Notes under the pieces: generated by a model
What the model saw: the letters and a program-made list of their open reading frames with translations, nothing else
The model's database searches: none
What the model was told of the DNA's origin: nothing
In this document: one piece after another, positions 6,536 through 9,304 of the stretch
Numbering within the stretch: position 1 is the stretch's first letter
Layout of the letters: the number at the start of each line of letters is the position of its first letter
Made by a program: the position numbers and the translations under genes
NCBI GenBank assembly: GCA_028866445.1
Contig: JAGWIE010000039.1
Span: forward strand, 1-9,304
Source of the DNA: Rhodospirillales bacterium
Lineage (GTDB): Bacteria > Pseudomonadota > Alphaproteobacteria > Acetobacterales > Acetobacteraceae
Direction: 5' to 3'
Length of the DNA: 9,304 nucleotides

Positions 6536-7090
6536 TCAATGCCGCCAGCTAATTCGCGCTGGCCGCGCCTTGGCCGGGTGAAATTCCAGCCATTCGCCAT
6601 TGCCAACGGAAATTCCGGTCAGCGCCAGAATAAACCCCCAATGGCTTACCAGCAGCGTCGTGTGTTCATCCTTGCGCCGCCGCATCTCGGCCCTGAATGT
6701 ATTCGCCCTGGCCACCGTCTCCGCCTCGCTTTCCAGGCTTTCATGCCACCAATGCTCCGGCAAATGCCCAAATTCGTGGTGCGGAAACCGGGCGGCGAGC
6801 ACATCCGGGGCGCTGCCGATATCGCAAACAAACGCCGTGCGCTCGCGCACTTCGTGCATCACCTCCACGCTCACCCTCGGCAATGCCAGAAACGGCTGTG
6901 CGGTCTGCAACGCCCGCATATAAGGTGACACAATCACGCGCGTAATCCCGGCCCCCGCCAACTCCTCCGCCGCGGCTTGCGCCTGGGCATGGCCCAGCTC
7001 CGTCAGCTCAGGGTCCTCAATACCGGGGTCGCGGCGCGTCTCGGTAAAATGCAGATTAAAATAGCTTTGCCCGTGGCGCAGCAGAAACAT
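6536..7090 (-). CDS. Histidine phosphatase (phosphoglycerate mutase-like) family protein
   Basis: The 184-aa product begins MFLLRHGQSYFN, so the RHG motif is at 5-7 with H6 as the residue that takes up the phosphate. The rest of the active-site set is visible: SPYMRALQTA at 55-64 with R60, an acidic E80 in the HEVRERT stretch, and the second histidine H150 in VSHWG. This is the minimal soluble form of the family, without a signal peptide. Substrate cannot be read from the sequence; relatives act on phosphosugars, phosphoproteins or small phosphate esters. ATG 7090 is chosen because RHG normally lies within the first ten residues and AAGGA is seven bases upstream; the open frame extends to 7264 but has no family similarity there. 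It is the first gene of a three-gene operon, 11 bases before the amidohydrolase. Confidence 0.9.
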   Translation of the reverse strand: MFLLRHGQSYFNLHFTETRRDPGIEDPELTELGHAQAQAAAEELAGAGITRVIVSPYMRALQTAQPFLALPRVSVEVMHEVRERTAFVCDIGSAPDVLAARFPHHEFGHLPEHWWHESLESEAETVARANTFRAEMRRRKDEHTTLLVSHWGFILALTGISVGNGEWLEFHPAKARPARISWRH

Positions 7091-7243
7091 GAAACGTCCT
7101 TCAATTTTGCGCGGGCTTGCCGGCCTGCCCCATTGCAACATATGTCTGGCCCCGCGCCAACAGGCACCTGATCCAATTTCGTGTCTCCTTGGCTTGCATC
7201 GCGGGGCCCGTTGCGCCAGTCTAAGCATGAACTGAGGATAACC
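7091..7243. other. Divergent intergenic region, no clear promoter seen
   Basis: This 153-bp region must supply promoters for both the leftward phosphatase operon and the rightward Tim44-like/MltA pair. I found clear Shine-Dalgarno sequences at each end (TCCTT on the plus strand at 7097-7101, read as AAGGA; GAGG at 7234-7237) but no convincing -35/-10 pair, terminator or operator repeat. Confidence 0.5.
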
Positions 7244-7924
7244 GTGGCCGCTAACGCACTCCAATCCCTCGGCGGCTTTCCCGTCGTCCTGGTCATTTTC
7301 GCGGGCATCGCGATCTTTCTAGTCCTCCGCCTGCGCTCGGTCCTGGGCAAACGCGTCGGGTTTGAAAAACCACCCCTTCAACCGGGTGCCGCACCAGGCT
7401 TCCAGCCAGGTCCGGTCATAGAAGGCCGGGTCTTGCCCGCCGCTACCCCTGGCCGCTCCATCCCAGACCCGCAATCAGCCCTCGGCCAACGCCTGATGCA
7501 GATCGTCAACCGGGACCCTCAATTCGACCCGCCTGAATTTCTCTCCCACGCTGAAGCCGCGTTCCGCGCCATCGTCACCGCCTTCTCGGCGGGAGACCGG
7601 GCAACGCTGCAAACCCTGCTCACCCCGCATGTCTACCAAACCTTCGAAGCCGCCATTTCCACGCGCAGCGGCGCGGCTGAGCAATCCCGTACCGAAATCA
7701 AATCCATCCTCTCGGCGGGCATCGAGGATGCGCAAATCTCCGGGGATCTCGCAGCTGTCATCGTCCGCTTCGTCTCCGCCCAATCCACTCAAACGGTCGA
7801 TGCGGCGGGCAACCCTATCCCTGGCAGCAGCGAGCAAGCCGATATCTGCGACATCTGGACCTTCGAGCGCGATTTACGCGGCAAAGACCCCGCCTGGCGG
7901 CTCTCGGCGGCGCGCAGCGGTTAA
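7244..7924 (+). CDS. Tim44-like domain protein, membrane anchored
   Basis: The 226-aa protein has one N-terminal membrane segment (about residues 12-29, core FPVVLVIFAGIAIF), a proline- and glycine-rich linker (about 40-79) and a C-terminal Tim44/TimA-like domain from about 85. That domain includes HAEAAFRAIVTAF, a LLTPHVYQTFEAAI stretch and a closing DIWTFERDL segment. Mitochondrial Tim44 tethers Hsp70 to the import channel; the bacterial relatives sit in the inner membrane, with a role that is not well established. GTG 7244 is preferred over ATG 7181 because GAGG lies six bases before it and the hydrophobic segment then sits at a normal distance from the N terminus. It is followed by mltA after four bases, an arrangement common in alphaproteobacteria, where the two are near secB and an Smr-domain gene. 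Confidence 0.85.
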   Translation: MAANALQSLGGFPVVLVIFAGIAIFLVLRLRSVLGKRVGFEKPPLQPGAAPGFQPGPVIEGRVLPAATPGRSIPDPQSALGQRLMQIVNRDPQFDPPEFLSHAEAAFRAIVTAFSAGDRATLQTLLTPHVYQTFEAAISTRSGAAEQSRTEIKSILSAGIEDAQISGDLAAVIVRFVSAQSTQTVDAAGNPIPGSSEQADICDIWTFERDLRGKDPAWRLSAARSG

Positions 7925-7928
7925 CATC

Positions 7929-9029
7929 ATGCGCCGCTTCCTCACCGTCGCCGCCACCCTGGCCCTGGCCGCCTGCACCATTCAGCAGCAGCCGCAAACC
8001 GGCGCTTACCCCCCGCCCGGGCGCGTCCTGGCTGTCACCCAACTGCCCGGTTGGCAACAAGACAACACCGCCGCTTCCCTCGCCAGCTTCGTCACCAGTT
8101 GCAAGGCCATTCTGTTAATGCCGCCGGACGCGCCCCTCGGTGGCTCCGGCCTTGCCCAACAGCTCGCCGGTCAAGCGGGGCTCTGGCAACCCGCCTGCAC
8201 CGCCGCTCAATCCACCACCCCTGGCAGCAACGCCGCCGCGCAGCAATTTTTCTCAAGCTGGTTCACCGCCTATGCCATTCCCGGCCAGGCGCTCATCACC
8301 GGCTATTTCGAGCCCGAGGTCCCCGGCTCGGAAAACGAGCGCCCCGGCTATCACGTCCCGCTCTACGCCAAACCCGCCACCGCCGCCCTCGCCAGCCTGC
8401 CCCGCGCGGCGATCGATGCCGGGGCCCTGCACCGCAAAGTGCCGGTCACCGCCTATGTCACCAACCCGGTTGATGCCTTCATGCTGCAAATCCAGGGGTC
8501 TGGCCGTATCCTCTTGCCTGATGGCAACATTCTGCGCGTCGGGTTCGATGGCCAGAACGGCCAACCCTACACCCCCATCGGCCGCGTGCTGGAACAAATG
8601 GGCGCGCTCCAGCCAGATCAAGTCAGCTATCAATCCATCTCCGCCTGGCTGAAATCCCACCCGGATCAAGCCCAGTCGGTCATGGAACAAAACGCCCGCT
8701 ATGTTTTCCTGCGTCCGCTCGGTGCATTACCGGCGGATGAAGGCGCACCCGGTGCGCTCGGCGTGCCCCTCACCGCGGAGCGTTCCACCGCCATCGACAA
8801 ATCCGCCATCCCCCTCGGTGCCCCGCTCTTTGTCTCCACCACAGACCCCATCACCGGCACAGCCATGAACCTTCTCACCATCACGCAGGATACCGGCGGC
8901 GGCATTCACGGGCCCAACCGGGCGGATATCTTCTTCGGCGCCGGGCCGGATGCCGAGCAAACCGCCGGCTCTATGCGCCAACCCGGCCAGCTTTATCTGT
9001 TGCTGCCCAAGCCTACGCCTTCATCCTAA
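7929..9029 (+). CDS. mltA: Membrane-bound lytic murein transglycosylase A
   Basis: MltA cleaves the glycan strands of peptidoglycan between MurNAc and GlcNAc, leaving 1,6-anhydro-MurNAc ends, and acts from the periplasmic face of the outer membrane. The 366-aa product starts with a lipoprotein signal (MRRFLTVAATLALAAC; lipobox LAAC, lipidated C16). The MltA barrel domain shows GYFEPEV at 125-131, YVTNPVDAFMLQIQGSG ending at 192, and a YVFLRP stretch. The C-terminal 3D domain has the conserved aspartates D321 in QDTGGGI and D333 in RADIFFG; one of these aspartates is expected to be the general acid. Length is typical. The frame is open upstream to 7629, but that part is antisense in style and lies inside the Tim44-like gene. 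ATG 7929 lies four bases after the previous stop and has only a weak Shine-Dalgarno sequence, suggesting coupled translation. Confidence 0.95.
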   Translation: MRRFLTVAATLALAACTIQQQPQTGAYPPPGRVLAVTQLPGWQQDNTAASLASFVTSCKAILLMPPDAPLGGSGLAQQLAGQAGLWQPACTAAQSTTPGSNAAAQQFFSSWFTAYAIPGQALITGYFEPEVPGSENERPGYHVPLYAKPATAALASLPRAAIDAGALHRKVPVTAYVTNPVDAFMLQIQGSGRILLPDGNILRVGFDGQNGQPYTPIGRVLEQMGALQPDQVSYQSISAWLKSHPDQAQSVMEQNARYVFLRPLGALPADEGAPGALGVPLTAERSTAIDKSAIPLGAPLFVSTTDPITGTAMNLLTITQDTGGGIHGPNRADIFFGAGPDAEQTAGSMRQPGQLYLLLPKPTPSS

Positions 9030-9063
9030 CCCCAACCGCCTTGTCCTCCCCAGGCCAGACGGC

Positions 9064-9116
9064 TAGAGCCTGATCACTCGGAGTTGCCTGGCAGCTTCAA
9101 GCGTGAATCAGCCTCT
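9064..9116 (+). promoter_or_regulatory. Imperfect stem-loop in the kup upstream region
   Basis: AGAGCCTGATCAC (9065-9077) can pair with GTGAATCAGCCTCT (9103-9116): four base pairs, a C-C mismatch, five base pairs, one bulged A, three base pairs, with a 25-base loop. No T-run follows, so it is not a standard rho-independent terminator for mltA. TAGAGCCTG at 9064-9072 is repeated directly at 9127-9135. The role is unknown. Confidence 0.3.
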
Positions 9117-9124
9117 GATATATA
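9096..9124 (+). promoter_or_regulatory. Possible kup promoter
   Basis: TTCAAG (9096-9101) and TATATA (9119-9124) are 17 bases apart. The -10 is good and the -35 poor. Transcription would start near 9131, giving a leader of about 30 bases before kup. The spacer includes a GAATC, which fits the CcrM methylation site GANTC. Confidence 0.35.
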
Positions 9125-9140
9125 GGTAGAGCCTGCCACG

Positions 9141-9161
9141 ATGACGATAAGGAAAGACTGA
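9141..9161 (+). CDS. Possible six-codon leader ORF overlapping the kup start
   Basis: ATG at 9141 opens a frame encoding MTIRKD and ends with TGA at 9159-9161, sharing one base with the kup ATG (TGATG). It contains the kup Shine-Dalgarno sequence. It has itself only a poor ribosome binding site. It may be chance, or a small coupling or leader peptide. Confidence 0.15.
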   Translation: MTIRKD

Positions 9162-9304
9162 TGTCCTCCAGCCCGGTTCAACCACACGGAGCGGCTGAAA
9201 AGCTTCGGCTCAGCGCCATCATCGGCGTCCTCGGCGTGGTCTATGGCGATATCGGCACCAGCCCGCTTTACGCGCTGCAAACCTGCCTGTCTTATTTCAG
9301 CGGC
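9161..9304 (+). CDS. kup: Kup potassium uptake transporter, N-terminal 48 residues (cut by window edge)
   Basis: Kup (Trk-independent, KUP/HAK/KT family) is an inner-membrane potassium importer driven by proton symport, important at low pH. The visible sequence starts MSSSPVQPHG and, at about residues 25-38, has the family signature GVVYGDIGTSPLYA in the first membrane helix; the aspartate of YGDIGTS is a conserved residue linked to ion transport. The frame is open to the window edge. ATG 9161 is supported by AAGGA seven bases upstream (9149-9153). It is in the same direction as mltA but 131 bases away, with its own possible promoter, so it is probably a separate transcription unit. Confidence 0.93.
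   Translation, partial: MSSSPVQPHGAAEKLRLSAIIGVLGVVYGDIGTSPLYALQTCLSYFSG

Noticed and set aside
7091..7264. Longer N terminus for the histidine phosphatase
   Set aside because: The family begins a few residues before RHG, and the extra part would run into the Tim44-like start region with no homology-like pattern.
7629..7928. Upstream extension of the MltA frame
   Set aside because: It lies wholly inside the Tim44-like gene in another frame, and the lipoprotein signal begins precisely at the ATG at 7929.
9050..9091. CCAGGC/GCCTGG inverted repeat as an mltA terminator
   Set aside because: Only six base pairs with a 30-base loop and no T-run.

Overview
The window looks like a chromosomal segment of a GC-rich alphaproteobacterium, most likely of the Acetobacteraceae (Acidiphilium/Acidocella type). 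This rests on remembered similarity of the protein families, the Tim44-like/MltA gene pair and the general codon use; no database search was possible.

Positions 1-3233 are the end of a prophage or prophage remnant. Read leftward from the control region are a GcrA-like HTH protein (2511-2801), a DUF6362-type HTH protein (2107-2514), the large terminase (640-2085) and the start of a probable portal protein (1-618, cut by the window edge). Facing the other way is a short Xre/Cro-type repressor (2901-3233). The roughly 100 bp between the divergent genes holds a good leftward sigma70-like promoter, a weaker rightward promoter that would give a leaderless repressor mRNA, and repeated TGTTAG/CTAACA half-sites lying over both. 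The same 8-mer AATGTTAG recurs just in front of the terminase gene. This compact switch, which appears to control the packaging operon directly, is the most interesting part of the window.

Positions 3235-7090 are a host operon on the minus strand, with tightly joined or overlapping genes. In transcription order they are a histidine-phosphatase family enzyme (6536-7090), an N-formylglutamate amidohydrolase family protein (5760-6524) and a large two-domain family 2 glycosyltransferase with two N-terminal beta-sandwich-like repeats (3235-5763). The glycosyltransferase and the phage repressor converge with one base between their stop codons, so the phage/host boundary must lie very near 3234.

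Positions 7244-9304 are plus-strand host genes: a membrane-anchored Tim44-like protein (7244-7924), the lipoprotein lytic transglycosylase MltA (7929-9029), a 131-bp leader with possible regulatory structure, and the start of the Kup potassium transporter (9161 to the window edge). Tim44-like and MltA form a probable two-gene envelope operon. I see no tRNA, rRNA, CRISPR array, integrase or insertion sequence.
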